64,000 nt of DNA from UBA1794 sp031552405 (GCA_031552405.1 JAVBMN010000012.1:1-64000); one strand, 5' to 3'. Shown: positions 27,977 to 37,559, counted from the first letter of the stretch. Numbers and translations are program-made. Notes: generated by a model not told the origin, from the sequence alone.

Positions 27977-29971
27977 CTACTTTCCGGAAAAAAGAGTACG
28001 GAGGTCATTTTCAAACCAACGAGCGGACATACTATAATCATCATTAGCCACACGCCCTTGCTTGTTAATCAGTACATAGCGTGGAATACCATTGAAACGG
28101 AACAGTTGGCGAAGATAATGATAATCATCAGGAGAGATCCGGTAGGTATGCTGTAAATCCTGCTCCTCCACAAATGTAGTATAGATATTTAACGGAGAAA
28201 GATCTTCAGGGGTAATAAAAACAAACTCGAAATCCGGATTGTCTTTGTATTTTGCACGAATCTCTTTCATTGCTTTAATATTAGCAATACAAGGTCCACA
28301 GGAAGTAGCCCAGAAATCTACAAACAGAAACTTCCCCTTGAAAGGCTCTATCAACTTACGAAAAATATCCGCAGGCTTTCCGGCAGGAAGTTCATAAGAC
28401 TCAGCAGTCATTTTATAGCAATATTCCGCATAGAGCCTTCCCAGCTCATCCCTTAAAAAAGGAGTTGAAATATCTCTCCCCAGTTCTGTCAGGTACAAAT
28501 TCGCCCTTTGCTTGTCATCGGCTTTAAAATTACGCGTAAACATTACAGCCATAGAGCGCACTTTAATCATTTCACAGATTAGACTCGGCTTCAATCCGAG
28601 GTAATGAGTCAGTACAGAGTCTTTCATCTTCCATTCTTTCAGGTAATAATCATCTAGACCACCAACAAATCTATTACCTTTCGTACGAGCTCTTTCAAAA
28701 GGCTTACAATACTCTAAACGATTGATAAAGCCGCTAAAATCAGAGGCAGATAATAAGTGAGGGTCATTCAGATCCATGTTTCGCAGGAAATCATAGAACT
28801 CCGCGGGTTCAGGCACCTTCAAGTCCTGGCGGGTAGTATCATGATAGGCAAGGCCGTTTCTATCATCTGCAAAATTCAAAAGCCAGTATGCAGAACTCAC
28901 CTGAAGAGAATTCTGAAGCAAATTCACACTCTCCAAAGAGAAGGAATACTCCCCAGCTATCTGCAGAAGTTTTGAAAGATTTTCTTCGTACCGAGCCTTC
29001 TCATAGGAGTAATATTCCATAGGCGTATTGGAATTAAGCATCTCCTTGTATTTGGCAGACACAAATGGCCGTGCTTCTTTATAACGCAACAGATCACTGT
29101 TTATTTGTTTCAATGAGCCACCAAAGGTCACATCTTTGAATGTATAATAAATATTCCGTAAGCGGTCGGCTATTAAGAAATCTTCCCAGTTTAGTATCAT
29201 GGATAAAGTCTCCCCTGGAGCAATATAGAATCTTGAAGCTCCTTTTTCGAAAGAAGCAGAAAGCACCTGAGGATAGCTTAGTGAAAACACTACTTCAAAC
29301 CGCCCATCCGGATGAATGGTTATCACAGTGGGAGTCCCCTCCCGGGTTATTTCATTATCCAGATAAATTAGGCCTGTGCTAAATCCAGCACGAAGATCAT
29401 ACCCTTTTATATAGCCTACCAATCGAGCCGTATCTCTACAAAAGAAATCATCAGCAGATGCGCGCTTTGTTTTTGAGGTTACCTTCAAAGCTGCGTCAAT
29501 CCATCGCTTCACAGAATCAGGAACCACACTCTCTTTACCTTTAGCTTCTGCATCATTTTGCTCCAGGCTGACCCCATAAATAATCGGTTTTTCGCTTTCA
29601 TCTGCGTCTGAATAATCCAGCTTCTTCACCGACTTATCCAGCGGAGGAAATACCAACACAAAAGAAGAATCACCGGAAGCGGGCATATAAGTTTCCTTAT
29701 CGAACTCTGTGCCCTCTATACGGATTGCCTGCCATTTTGTTCCGGTTTCAGAGTCTTGGATATAAGACCCCTTTCCAAACATCACCCACCAGCCGGGAAT
29801 AAAGGTGGTGCGTACATGAATACGGGTTTCGGTCTTCTTTCGTTCAATCTTTGTGATATGGCTAATACCTGTAGTAGAGAACTCATAATACGGATTCACT
29901 ATGATTTGGTCTTTAGCAACCAATGCTCCAGTAAACAAGAAAAGGAATGCAATCAACAACGCTTTTTTCAT
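27977..29971 (-). CDS. Secreted TlpA-like thioredoxin-domain protein
   Basis: The 664-aa protein has a signal peptide ending LVAK. Residues about 25-500 form a long N-terminal region without a recognised name (beta-rich to 300, then helical). A C-terminal TlpA/ResA-type thioredoxin domain spans about 530-660: FLFVDFWATSCGPCIANIKA carries the CxxC pair (Cys 557 and 560), and GIPRYVLINKQGRV carries the cis-Pro loop. In Bacteroidetes such proteins are envelope disulfide reductases of unclear partners. It is monocistronic, between tmRNA and a glycoside hydrolase. A TATATTTG box on the reverse strand (30013-30020) is a candidate -7 element. Confidence 0.85.
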   Translation of the reverse strand: MKKALLIAFLFLFTGALVAKDQIIVNPYYEFSTTGISHITKIERKKTETRIHVRTTFIPGWWVMFGKGSYIQDSETGTKWQAIRIEGTEFDKETYMPASGDSSFVLVFPPLDKSVKKLDYSDADESEKPIIYGVSLEQNDAEAKGKESVVPDSVKRWIDAALKVTSKTKRASADDFFCRDTARLVGYIKGYDLRAGFSTGLIYLDNEITREGTPTVITIHPDGRFEVVFSLSYPQVLSASFEKGASRFYIAPGETLSMILNWEDFLIADRLRNIYYTFKDVTFGGSLKQINSDLLRYKEARPFVSAKYKEMLNSNTPMEYYSYEKARYEENLSKLLQIAGEYSFSLESVNLLQNSLQVSSAYWLLNFADDRNGLAYHDTTRQDLKVPEPAEFYDFLRNMDLNDPHLLSASDFSGFINRLEYCKPFERARTKGNRFVGGLDDYYLKEWKMKDSVLTHYLGLKPSLICEMIKVRSMAVMFTRNFKADDKQRANLYLTELGRDISTPFLRDELGRLYAEYCYKMTAESYELPAGKPADIFRKLIEPFKGKFLFVDFWATSCGPCIANIKAMKEIRAKYKDNPDFEFVFITPEDLSPLNIYTTFVEEQDLQHTYRISPDDYHYLRQLFRFNGIPRYVLINKQGRVANDDYSMSARWFENDLRTLFSGK

Positions 29972-30062
29972 GACAATAGATTTAAATAGTACGATGCAAA
30001 TAAAGCAATATGCAAATATAACTGTTTATTCCTATATTCCCCGTTTATCATCTATATAATTA

Positions 30063-30141
30063 AAAAGATTCAGGCAGTCGTATCTTTGCATGCGACTGCC
30101 TGAATTATATATAAATGCATGATCTATCCGTTAAAGCTCAC
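30063..30141 (-). repeat. Direct repeat R1: copy of the prfC 3' flank, with terminator
   Basis: On the reverse strand GTGAGCTTTAACGGATAGAT and the following hairpin resemble, over about 78 nt, the end of prfC and its terminator (32381-32458, GTGAGTTTTAACAAATAGAT). The hairpin TTCAGGCAGTCG / CGACTGCCTGAA (30069-30104) followed by CTTTTT is the terminator of the glycoside hydrolase gene. Confidence 0.7.
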
Positions 30142-30148
30142 GGCCTAA

Positions 30149-32287
30149 TCAGTAATGTATAGGTGGCATTTTCGTAATATCCGCTTTATATGGTTCAACG
30201 CTACCATTTGCAACCTGATAAATCCTTTCGTTTGTCAGGGTCATTGCTTCTGTCAGCTCGGGATAAGGTACATTACCAGTACTAACTATTCCGATATTAT
30301 AGTTTTCTCCGTCACCACGACCTGTATAAGGCTGATCGATCCATTGGAAATAGTGCATCCCAACGAGTTCAGGGCGGGCAAAACCTTGTTCAAGGTAATT
30401 GCGGAAAGCGGCGGCACGATCCTTTTGATTCAAGACTCCGATAATACCGGTTGCCGGAAGGGCACGATCTACTGCTCCATGGTGGAATTCTCCTATTATC
30501 ACCGGTTTACCGCTAATCCGGGCTATTTCTTCCGTGGGTGGAGGGTTGATGCCATAGCCATTAATGGAGAATACATCGAAGCGTTCTCCGGCTTTATATA
30601 ACAAGTCTGAACTTAACCAGGCATAACGCATACCCAGATTCAGGTGGTTCTTATCAATCTTGTCGACTTCATCACACGGAATATCCACATACCTCTTCAC
30701 CATTATGGTAGAGAATTCATAGAAGTCCTTATCGGCTACTTTGGAGGGATATTCTTTGAACGTTTTCTGCTTCAGATCACCAAACGTGTTCAGTTTCAGT
30801 TCCCACGCTTTATTCAGCGAACTTATATTATTCTTGTATTTAGCTGTCAGCCAATGTACAAATTCATCTTTTGTTTTCGACTGTTGAACGGTTGCAAACA
30901 TTTCATACGCCAGGTTGTGATACCCAAATGCCCATTGAGGCTCATTGCGCAAGAAGTAACCCACCACATAAGGATCATCCTTGAAATCGTTCAGCTGTCC
31001 GGCAAACTTTATCGAATTTTGCATATACTCATCCGCAAACACATCCGGAAAGTCCCTGTACACTTTCACTTCCGTAGAAGGAAAACCACCCAGCTGGAGC
31101 ACATAAGGAATCTTGCTTTTACGTGCAAACTCAATGTTCGACCAGTTGGCTACGGTATTAAAACGAAACTTCCTCATCAATCCGGCAGTGACTGTAGTCC
31201 ACGCTTCCTTCCAGTCTTTACCATAGGAACGAATCTGATTGGCCACATAGAAGTCCATATTCTTCTGTTCCCGACGGATATTCAGGGCTTCTCCGTATAC
31301 AGGATCGTCCTTTTCCGGGAGCCATTCAAACAGGTCTTCAATGCCGGTTACCGGGCCACCGGCAGAGTGTCCGATGCAATCCACACCCGTACTCAGGAAG
31401 GCATACCCTTCCGGGTCTACTAACCACCAGCGTTTGCCGTCGTGATGAGTATGGAAAAAGCCGGTTGCCTTAAATTTCCTAGCTTTCCACCCGCCATACT
31501 GGCTCCAATCAGCAGGCATTGTTACATTCTTTACTTCTTCCAGCAAACGTTGATTACGTGCAACCATGTCTTCCTCACCTTTTAGCTTTCCGGGCCAATC
31601 TTTATCATTGCGTTGTCCCAACTTGTCGACCACCGGTTCAGTAGCAGGATAAGGTTCAGGTTTTTCCTTTAAGATAGCAATAGAAGCAATCTCATATTCA
31701 GGTAAGAAATAAGGCTTGTAGTAAGGACCGAAACGAAGAAGCACTTTGGTTATGTCTGCCGGATCCAGTCGGTTACCACTAACCGTCCCCTTCAACTGAC
31801 GAGGTGAACGGGGAACAAACAGGTTTTGTCCGTCTAAATAACTCAAAGGGAACACAACCTTTGTCTTCAGATGAGGCAATATCCCCATCAAACAGGAAAT
31901 CCAAGGCTGATCCTTATCTGTTCCGGATACTTCACCACTTTGCAGCACGATCTTCTCCGCCGCAAAATTCTTCATGTCCTTATAAAATTCAATGTTGATA
32001 ACTCCGCTAAACTCATTCTGACCATAGATCTCAAAGACAAGATAGTTTCCATTTGTCCAATCCGGCTTATCACCTTTCTCCCAGATCACGATTCCTTCAT
32101 GCCCCTCTTGTGGAGGTATTTTCAGAGATCTCTCCCCAAACACTTCACTACCGGAAACCGGAGCCTTGTTCACATAACGACTTTCGATCTTCTTTAGATC
32201 AAAAACTTGTCCGTTCTCATTGGCTTGTTGCGCATAAGCCATCCGTACAAACGAGAAAAGGAGCACAGTCCACACTACTTTCTTCAT
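30149..32287 (-). CDS. Secreted clan GH-A glycoside hydrolase (GH42/GH50 agarase-like)
   Basis: 712 aa from the ATG at 32287, with a signal peptide ending AYAQQ (an upstream in-frame TTG lacks this advantage). Residues about 30-215 look like a beta-sandwich binding domain. From about 275 a (beta/alpha)8 barrel starts with TGFFHTHHDGKRWWLVDPEG, as in GH50-type beta-agarases. Candidate catalytic residues are Glu about 449 in YFLRNEPQWAF (acid/base) and Glu about 600 in VIIGEFHHGA (nucleophile). The substrate is probably a beta-galactan-type polysaccharide; exact family is uncertain. It is flanked by direct repeats R1 and R2 at the prfC 3' end, suggesting insertion. A TATATTTG box lies at 32330-32337 (reverse). 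Confidence 0.75.
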   Translation of the reverse strand: MKKVVWTVLLFSFVRMAYAQQANENGQVFDLKKIESRYVNKAPVSGSEVFGERSLKIPPQEGHEGIVIWEKGDKPDWTNGNYLVFEIYGQNEFSGVINIEFYKDMKNFAAEKIVLQSGEVSGTDKDQPWISCLMGILPHLKTKVVFPLSYLDGQNLFVPRSPRQLKGTVSGNRLDPADITKVLLRFGPYYKPYFLPEYEIASIAILKEKPEPYPATEPVVDKLGQRNDKDWPGKLKGEEDMVARNQRLLEEVKNVTMPADWSQYGGWKARKFKATGFFHTHHDGKRWWLVDPEGYAFLSTGVDCIGHSAGGPVTGIEDLFEWLPEKDDPVYGEALNIRREQKNMDFYVANQIRSYGKDWKEAWTTVTAGLMRKFRFNTVANWSNIEFARKSKIPYVLQLGGFPSTEVKVYRDFPDVFADEYMQNSIKFAGQLNDFKDDPYVVGYFLRNEPQWAFGYHNLAYEMFATVQQSKTKDEFVHWLTAKYKNNISSLNKAWELKLNTFGDLKQKTFKEYPSKVADKDFYEFSTIMVKRYVDIPCDEVDKIDKNHLNLGMRYAWLSSDLLYKAGERFDVFSINGYGINPPPTEEIARISGKPVIIGEFHHGAVDRALPATGIIGVLNQKDRAAAFRNYLEQGFARPELVGMHYFQWIDQPYTGRGDGENYNIGIVSTGNVPYPELTEAMTLTNERIYQVANGSVEPYKADITKMPPIHY

Positions 32288-32380
32288 GGTTATTGGTTTA
32301 GGAGTAATGCTATACAGCAGAATAGCAGGCAAATATAATTATTTCTTTTTATATCACTTGCTTATGCTCCATTTTATCAG

Positions 32381-32458
32381 AAAAAATTCAGGCGATCGTA
32401 TTCAAAGATACGACCGCCTGGATGATATAAGGTATATGATCTATTTGTTAAAACTCAC
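32381..32458 (-). repeat. Direct repeat R2: prfC 3' end and its terminator
   Basis: Contains the last codons and stop of prfC (GTGAGTTTTAAC) and the hairpin CAGGCGGTCGTAT / ATACGATCGCCTG (32389-32420) followed by AATTTTTT on the reverse strand, the prfC terminator. R1 at 30063-30141 is a diverged copy. Confidence 0.7.
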
Positions 32459-34016
32459 TGGTAAAGTGGAAGCGAATGTCCTTGAAGTCCGCTTGGGCCA
32501 TTTGGAGCACATAGTTACTATCCGCCAGGAAGACATCACGGTCTTCACGGTCTTTGGCCATAAACTGGTATTTGCGTTTTTTGAAAGCTTCGAGTTGTTC
32601 CTGGTCATCACTCTCAATCCAGCAAGCTTTGTAGAGGTTCACTGGTTCCCACCGGCAGGAGGCATTGTACTCATTCAGCAGTCGGTACTGAATCACTTCA
32701 AACTGAAGCTGCCCTACGGTACCAATGATCTTGCGACCGTTAAACTGATTCACAAAGAGCTGCGCTACACCTTCGTCCATGAGTTGTTCAATACCTTTCT
32801 GGAGTTGCTTGGTCTTCATGGGATCCGCATTCTCAATGTATTTGAACATCTCGGGGGAGAAGTTTGGCAGACCACGGAAGTGCAACAGTTCGCCCTCTGT
32901 CAGTGTATCACCGATCTTAAAGTTTCCGGTATCAGGCAAGCCAATAATATCACCCGCCCAAGCTTCATCAACCGTATTTTTACGTTGTGCCATGAACTGT
33001 ACAGGCGAGGAAAAACGCATATTCTTATTATGTCGTATATGCAAATACGGAGCATTACGCAGGAACTTACCGGAACAGATTTTACAGAAAGCCACACACG
33101 AGCGGTGATTGGGGTCAATGTTTGCAGTAATCTTGAAGATAAAACCGGTAAACTTCTCTTCCTCCGGGCGTACTTCGCGCTCTTCCGCCTGTATAGGACG
33201 GGGCGAGGGAGCAATCTGTACAAAACAATCCAACAACTCTTTTACACCGAAATTATTCAAGGCCGAACCGAAGAATACCGGAGCTATTTCCGCGTTGAGA
33301 TAGCTCTGCACCTCAAACTCAGGATACACTCCATTGATAAGATCCAGATCTTCGCGCAACTTTGCGGCCTGGGATACTCCGATGCTCTTGTCCAATTCAT
33401 TACTGTCAAGATCTATCGCCACCTTCTCGGTAACCACTTGTTTGGAAGGTTGGTACAAGTCGAGTTTTTTCTCAAAGATATTATACACCCCTTTAAAACG
33501 TGGTCCCTGTTCGATGGGCCAGCTAAGAGGGCGCACGGCTATTTTAAGTTCTTCTTCCAGTTCATCCAGCAGATCAAAAGGATCGCGACCTTCACGGTCC
33601 ATCTTGTTGGCATAGATAATCACAGGAGTATTACGCATGCGGCATACTTCCATCAGCTTGCGGGTCTGGGTTTCCACACCCTTGGCACTATCTACCACGA
33701 TGATTACGCTATCCACCGCAGTAAGAGTACGGAAGGTATCCTCGGCAAAGTCCTGGTGACCAGGAGTATCCAGGATGTTTACTTTGTAGTCGCCATAATC
33801 AAACTCCATCACAGAGGTTGTCACAGAGATACCGCGCTGCTTCTCGATCTCCATCCAGTCGCTGGTAGCGGTCTTCTTTATCTTGTTACTCTTCACCGCA
33901 CCAGCTACCTGAATCTGACCTCCGAAAAGGAGGAGTTTCTCGGTAAGCGTTGTTTTACCGGCATCCGGGTGGGATATAATGGCAAAGGTACGTCTTCTTT
34001 CTATTTCGGGATTCAT
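32448..34016 (-). CDS. prfC: Peptide chain release factor 3
   Basis: The 522-aa protein is a translational GTPase of normal RF3 length. The P-loop is ISHPDAGKTTLTEKLL (about 14-29), then GISVTTSVMEFDY (switch I), DTPGHQDFAEDT (G3) and NKMDREGRDP (G4). Domains II and III follow, ending FHFTSEF. RF3 recycles RF1/RF2 from the ribosome after peptide release. It lies 16 nt downstream of rfbD. A long reading frame on the opposite strand is a codon-bias shadow. Confidence 0.97.
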   Translation of the reverse strand: MNPEIERRRTFAIISHPDAGKTTLTEKLLLFGGQIQVAGAVKSNKIKKTATSDWMEIEKQRGISVTTSVMEFDYGDYKVNILDTPGHQDFAEDTFRTLTAVDSVIIVVDSAKGVETQTRKLMEVCRMRNTPVIIYANKMDREGRDPFDLLDELEEELKIAVRPLSWPIEQGPRFKGVYNIFEKKLDLYQPSKQVVTEKVAIDLDSNELDKSIGVSQAAKLREDLDLINGVYPEFEVQSYLNAEIAPVFFGSALNNFGVKELLDCFVQIAPSPRPIQAEEREVRPEEEKFTGFIFKITANIDPNHRSCVAFCKICSGKFLRNAPYLHIRHNKNMRFSSPVQFMAQRKNTVDEAWAGDIIGLPDTGNFKIGDTLTEGELLHFRGLPNFSPEMFKYIENADPMKTKQLQKGIEQLMDEGVAQLFVNQFNGRKIIGTVGQLQFEVIQYRLLNEYNASCRWEPVNLYKACWIESDDQEQLEAFKKRKYQFMAKDREDRDVFLADSNYVLQMAQADFKDIRFHFTSEF

Positions 34017-34032
34017 TCTTTATCAGGGATAC

Positions 34033-34893
34033 TTATTGATTCAACAGATTGATACATTCCTGCAGGCTTTCCTCCCAGTGAGGAATGGTAATACCAAAGG
34101 TTTGTTTGATCTTTGTTTTATCCAGCACTGAGTAGTGCGGGCGACTGGCGGGTGTAGGATAATCTACCGTATGCAAAGGGTTTACAGTACATCCGGTAAT
34201 ACCGGTAATACGATGGATGGCTTTAGTAAAGTCATACCAGGAACAAACCCCTTCATTGCTGAAGTGATACACACCACGTACAGCCCCCTTATCCAGAATA
34301 GCCCAAATGGCACGAGCCAGGTCACGGGCATAAGTAGGTGTTCCTACCTGATCGAAGATCACACCCAATTGGTTTTTCTCCTTTCCAAGGCGGATCATGG
34401 TTTTTACAAAGTTATTCCCATAGATGGAATACAGCCAGGCTGTGCGAATGACCACCGCCTGCTCACAACCAGCCATTACCAGCTGCTCTCCTTCCAGCTT
34501 TGTGGTTCCATACACAGAAGCCGGACAGGTAGATACCTCCTCCGTATAAGGCACATGTTGTGTGCCGTCAAACACATAATCCGTAGATACCTGAATCATC
34601 ACCCCTCCTCTGCTCTGTACGGCACGGGCCAGATAACCCGGAGCCACTGCGTTCAGCACACGACAGAATTCGGAATCAGTTTCCGCCTTGTCCACAGCCG
34701 TATACGCTGCACAGTTCACGATGGCATCAATAGAATTGGCCGCTACGAACTCATTGACAGCCTGTTCATTGCAGATGTCCAGTTCCTGTACATCCGTAAA
34801 GAAATAGGTAAACTGGGGAAACGATGCGGATAACTCCCGCATTTCATTGCCAAGCTGTCCGTTGGCGCCGGTAATCAATACATTCTTTATCAT
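34033..34893 (-). CDS. rfbD: dTDP-4-dehydrorhamnose reductase
   Basis: The 286-aa protein is a short-chain reductase with an N-terminal NAD(P)-binding motif (LITGANGQLGNEM), VNCAAYTAVDKAE, STDYVFDGTQHVPYTE and the catalytic YGTTKLEGE (YxxxK). It performs the last step of dTDP-L-rhamnose synthesis for surface polysaccharide. The other rml genes are not in this window. The gene is in the DUF4924-rfbD-prfC run with short gaps and is likely cotranscribed. Confidence 0.95.
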   Translation of the reverse strand: MIKNVLITGANGQLGNEMRELSASFPQFTYFFTDVQELDICNEQAVNEFVAANSIDAIVNCAAYTAVDKAETDSEFCRVLNAVAPGYLARAVQSRGGVMIQVSTDYVFDGTQHVPYTEEVSTCPASVYGTTKLEGEQLVMAGCEQAVVIRTAWLYSIYGNNFVKTMIRLGKEKNQLGVIFDQVGTPTYARDLARAIWAILDKGAVRGVYHFSNEGVCSWYDFTKAIHRITGITGCTVNPLHTVDYPTPASRPHYSVLDKTKIKQTFGITIPHWEESLQECINLLNQ

Positions 34894-34937
34894 TGTAGTA
34901 TCTGTTTTCTATGAATATAAAATGACGAGGGTTTCGT

Positions 34938-35471
34938 TTATGCCTCGTCTTTTGCGGGTGAGTGGTAGTATTTGGCCAGTAAAGAAATCATCTGAGTAAT
35001 GGCTTCCACGCCACGCGTTGTTTCTTCATTTATTTCCTTCTTCTGCAGACGCAGCAACATGACACCATAAAGAGCCTCAAAACAAGCCACCAATTCATGT
35101 TCCTCTTTCCCGCTTTTCGCCCTCAGTTCCACGATGTAAGGAAGCGCCTTGTAATACGCAGCCGAATAGAAAGGGTATTGCGGAGATTCAAGCAGAGTCC
35201 TGTGCAGATCGGTTAAACGAATCAGTACATTGTGGCAAAGTTGGAGATGCCCCTGTTCCGTTACACCTTCTTCCCGCATCATTTGAATCAGGTCTGAGTA
35301 CCACTGCAACAGCTCGGACTCCTGTTGCGGAGTAGTTTTGTAAATAGTCAGCACGTACGACTTTATAGTCTCAATGTCCCACTTGGCAGCACGTATTACG
35401 TCTTCCACCTGCCACATATAAAGCAGGTACTCCGTCGCATTTGTCTTAGCTAATTCCTGAGCGATAAACAT
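34938..35471 (-). CDS. DUF4924 family protein
   Basis: The 177-aa all-helical cytoplasmic protein begins MFIAQELAKTNATEYLLYMWQ, with FYSAAYYKALPYIVELRAKS later. It matches the Bacteroidales-only DUF4924 family. No catalytic motif is visible and function is unknown. It lies 14 nt after the LysE-type exporter and 44 nt before rfbD, in a conserved housekeeping neighbourhood. Confidence 0.85.
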   Translation of the reverse strand: MFIAQELAKTNATEYLLYMWQVEDVIRAAKWDIETIKSYVLTIYKTTPQQESELLQWYSDLIQMMREEGVTEQGHLQLCHNVLIRLTDLHRTLLESPQYPFYSAAYYKALPYIVELRAKSGKEEHELVACFEALYGVMLLRLQKKEINEETTRGVEAITQMISLLAKYYHSPAKDEA

Positions 35472-35485
35472 ACTCTAAAACCTGT

Positions 35486-36139
35486 TTACATCTCCTTTCC
35501 CTGGAACGTAAGCACGGCACCGATTACCGAGGCAATCATCACCACCGTACCAATCACCCGGTTAATCATCCAGATGCCCCGCACATCAAAGCGGGTACGC
35601 ACTTTATTCACTGCATATGTAATGGCCAGCCACCAAGTCAATGCACCCAGCGCAATAGCGATATAACTGCTGATCTGCTCATAGATGGGACAAGTGGGAT
35701 CCGCAAAGGCAAAGCGTGCAAACATACCGATAAACAAGAAGATTATCAGCGGGTTGGATATTGTAACAAAGAAGGCTGTAACGAAATTATGCAGATAAGT
35801 TCCTTTCGTGGCAGATACCGGACGAAGGGAACGCACCGGATTACTGCGAAATGTATATACTCCAAACAAGAAAAGCATGACGCTGCCTATCCACTGAAAC
35901 AAGAAACGATGATCTGAAATAATATCTGAGAGGAAACTCATTCCATACCCCGTAATCAAGGCATAAATAATATCACTAAGGGCCGCACCCAGACCGGTAA
36001 CAAATCCGTACCAGCGTCCTTTATTCAACGTGCGCTGTACACAAAGCACCCCTACAGGGCCTAACGGAGCGGACACTACCACGCCTATAATAAAGCCTTT
36101 GATTAATAAATCTATAATGGTAAAAGGACTTTGAATCAT
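35486..36139 (-). CDS. LysE-family translocator
   Basis: The 217-aa inner-membrane protein has about six hydrophobic helices. The N-terminal signature GFIIGVVVSAPLGPVGVLCVQRTL is typical of LysE/RhtB exporters, as are FVTGLGAALSDIIYAL and FFVTISNPLIIFLFIGMF. The family exports amino acids or related small molecules; the substrate here is unknown. It is 12 nt downstream of a small secreted protein gene and 14 nt upstream of DUF4924. Confidence 0.85.
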   Translation of the reverse strand: MIQSPFTIIDLLIKGFIIGVVVSAPLGPVGVLCVQRTLNKGRWYGFVTGLGAALSDIIYALITGYGMSFLSDIISDHRFLFQWIGSVMLFLFGVYTFRSNPVRSLRPVSATKGTYLHNFVTAFFVTISNPLIIFLFIGMFARFAFADPTCPIYEQISSYIAIALGALTWWLAITYAVNKVRTRFDVRGIWMINRVIGTVVMIASVIGAVLTFQGKEM

Positions 36140-36151
36140 ATTGCCTGCAGA

Positions 36152-36469
36152 CTACTTAAGAACTACCTTTCGAGCCACATTCTCTATCTTCAGCATATAG
36201 CATCCTTTAGAGAGGTTCAAGGTAAAGGTTTTATCGGGAGCATCCAGTTTTACGACTAAAACTCTCACTCCCAACACACTATAAACTTCAAGTTGAGCAC
36301 CTGGTGATGCATTCTGGATACGAATAGTGTTTCCGTTTATTGCCACAGAAAGAGCAGATTGTTCCACTGTTTTCTGTGCAACATCTTCCCTCACCTGTTG
36401 TGCCTGAACTCCTTGCACACATACACAGGCTATGGCAAAAACCATATAAAACACGATTATTTTTCCCAT
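36152..36469 (-). CDS. Small secreted protein made mostly of a Por-like C-terminal tail
   Basis: 105 aa from the ATG at 36469. A signal peptide (about 1-23, ending VQA) and a linker of about 20 residues precede a stretch that is itself a sorting-tail-like domain: ALSVAINGNTIRIQNASPGA, LEVYSVLGVRVLVVKLD, LNLSKGCYMLKIENV. There is no cargo domain. It may be a free-standing beta-sandwich domain or a relic of a larger gene. Function is unknown. Confidence 0.6.
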   Translation of the reverse strand: MGKIIVFYMVFAIACVCVQGVQAQQVREDVAQKTVEQSALSVAINGNTIRIQNASPGAQLEVYSVLGVRVLVVKLDAPDKTFTLNLSKGCYMLKIENVARKVVLK

Positions 36470-36560
36470 CAAGCCATGGCTTTTCTACAAAAGTGCAAAG
36501 ATAACGAGAAATATCTTCTTATCCTACACCTGCAATCATCTTTTAACCAGTTTTTTTACC

Positions 36561-37475
36561 TTACAACTGCAGCATCATGCCTTCACGCGCCATTATCGTA
36601 TCGGGGAATACTTCACGCGCTTCATCGAAAAGCACATCCTCATCCGTATAGCGTGCCGAATAGTGCCCCAGCAAAAGAGTTCTTACCTGCGCTTTTGAAG
36701 CGATCTCGGCAGCTTGCGCCGCAGTGGTATGAAAACGATTCACCGCCTGCATAGATTCGGCCTGTGCAAAAGTGGCCTCGTGATACAACAAGTCGACCCC
36801 TTGGATCAAAGGGAGAAACTTTTCCGTATACGCCGTATCCGAGCAAAAGGCATACCTCCTTGGCAGCACAGGAGGAATAGTAAGGCGTGCATTGGGAATC
36901 ACCGCACCATCCGGCGTTACAAAGTCGGCCCCCTGCTTGATGCGAGGCACCTGCTCTACGGGAATATTGTAAAAGCCAATCATATCAGGGCGCATGCGGT
37001 TAAGTCTGGGCTTCTCTTCAAACAAGAATCCGCAGCAAGGCGTGCGATGCTCCATAGGCAGAGTAGTAACCGTCATCGAGCGATCTTCATAAATCAGGGT
37101 AGGACGCTCCGTATCAAAGGGACGAAAAATGATTGGGTAAGACAATCCCTGACAGAAGGCTTCCAGCAACGGAGTGATAGTTTCCTTCAACCCACCCGGC
37201 GAGTGTATCACCAGTTCGGCTGTACGCCCTACCAGGCTCAGCGTAGAGAGCAATCCCGGCAAGCCAAAGCAGTGATCGCCATGAAGATGGGAAATAAAGA
37301 TATGGTTCAGGCGACTGAACTTGAGTCGGGCCCTACGATACTGTATCTGTGCCCCCTCGCCACAATCAATCATAAAAAGCTTATCCCGCACATTGACCAC
37401 CTGCGAGGTCGGAAAATGACGCGTGGTAGGCATGGCCGAGCCGCAGCCGAGAATATGTACATCAAATCTTTCCAA
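36561..37475 (-). CDS. rnz: Ribonuclease Z
   Basis: A metallo-beta-lactamase-fold tRNA 3'-processing endonuclease of 304 aa, the usual length. Key motifs are LGCGSAMPTTRHFPTSQ, MIDCGEGAQIQYRR, the zinc motif SHLHGDHCFGLPG, SDTAYTEKF and LLGHYSARY. The TTG at 37475 (reading MERFDVHILGCG) is preferred over GTG at 37493, because the latter falls in the T tract of the rpsA terminator. It matures tRNAs lacking encoded CCA. Confidence 0.93.
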   Translation of the reverse strand: MERFDVHILGCGSAMPTTRHFPTSQVVNVRDKLFMIDCGEGAQIQYRRARLKFSRLNHIFISHLHGDHCFGLPGLLSTLSLVGRTAELVIHSPGGLKETITPLLEAFCQGLSYPIIFRPFDTERPTLIYEDRSMTVTTLPMEHRTPCCGFLFEEKPRLNRMRPDMIGFYNIPVEQVPRIKQGADFVTPDGAVIPNARLTIPPVLPRRYAFCSDTAYTEKFLPLIQGVDLLYHEATFAQAESMQAVNRFHTTAAQAAEIASKAQVRTLLLGHYSARYTDEDVLFDEAREVFPDTIMAREGMMLQL

Positions 37476-37482
37476 ATCACAT

Positions 37483-37530
37483 AAAAAAAACACTAAAGCC
37501 GCCCTCTCTTCGAAAAAGAAAGGACGGCCT
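37483..37530 (-). terminator. Terminator of rpsA
   Basis: On the reverse strand GGCCGTCCTTTCT pairs with AGAGAGGGCGGCT around a short loop, followed after a few bases by eight T. It separates rpsA from rnz. Confidence 0.8.
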
Positions 37531-37559
37531 TAAGTATATAATTTCAGTATTGACTAAAA

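Noticed and set aside
30644..31423. Plus-strand open frame of 259 codons
   Set aside because: Antisense to the GH-A hydrolase, whose catalytic motifs lie on the other strand.
32286..34052. Long open frame (588 codons) on the plus strand
   Set aside because: It is antisense to prfC, whose protein sequence is unmistakable; the translation is rich in His, Leu and Phe with no domain. A codon-bias shadow.
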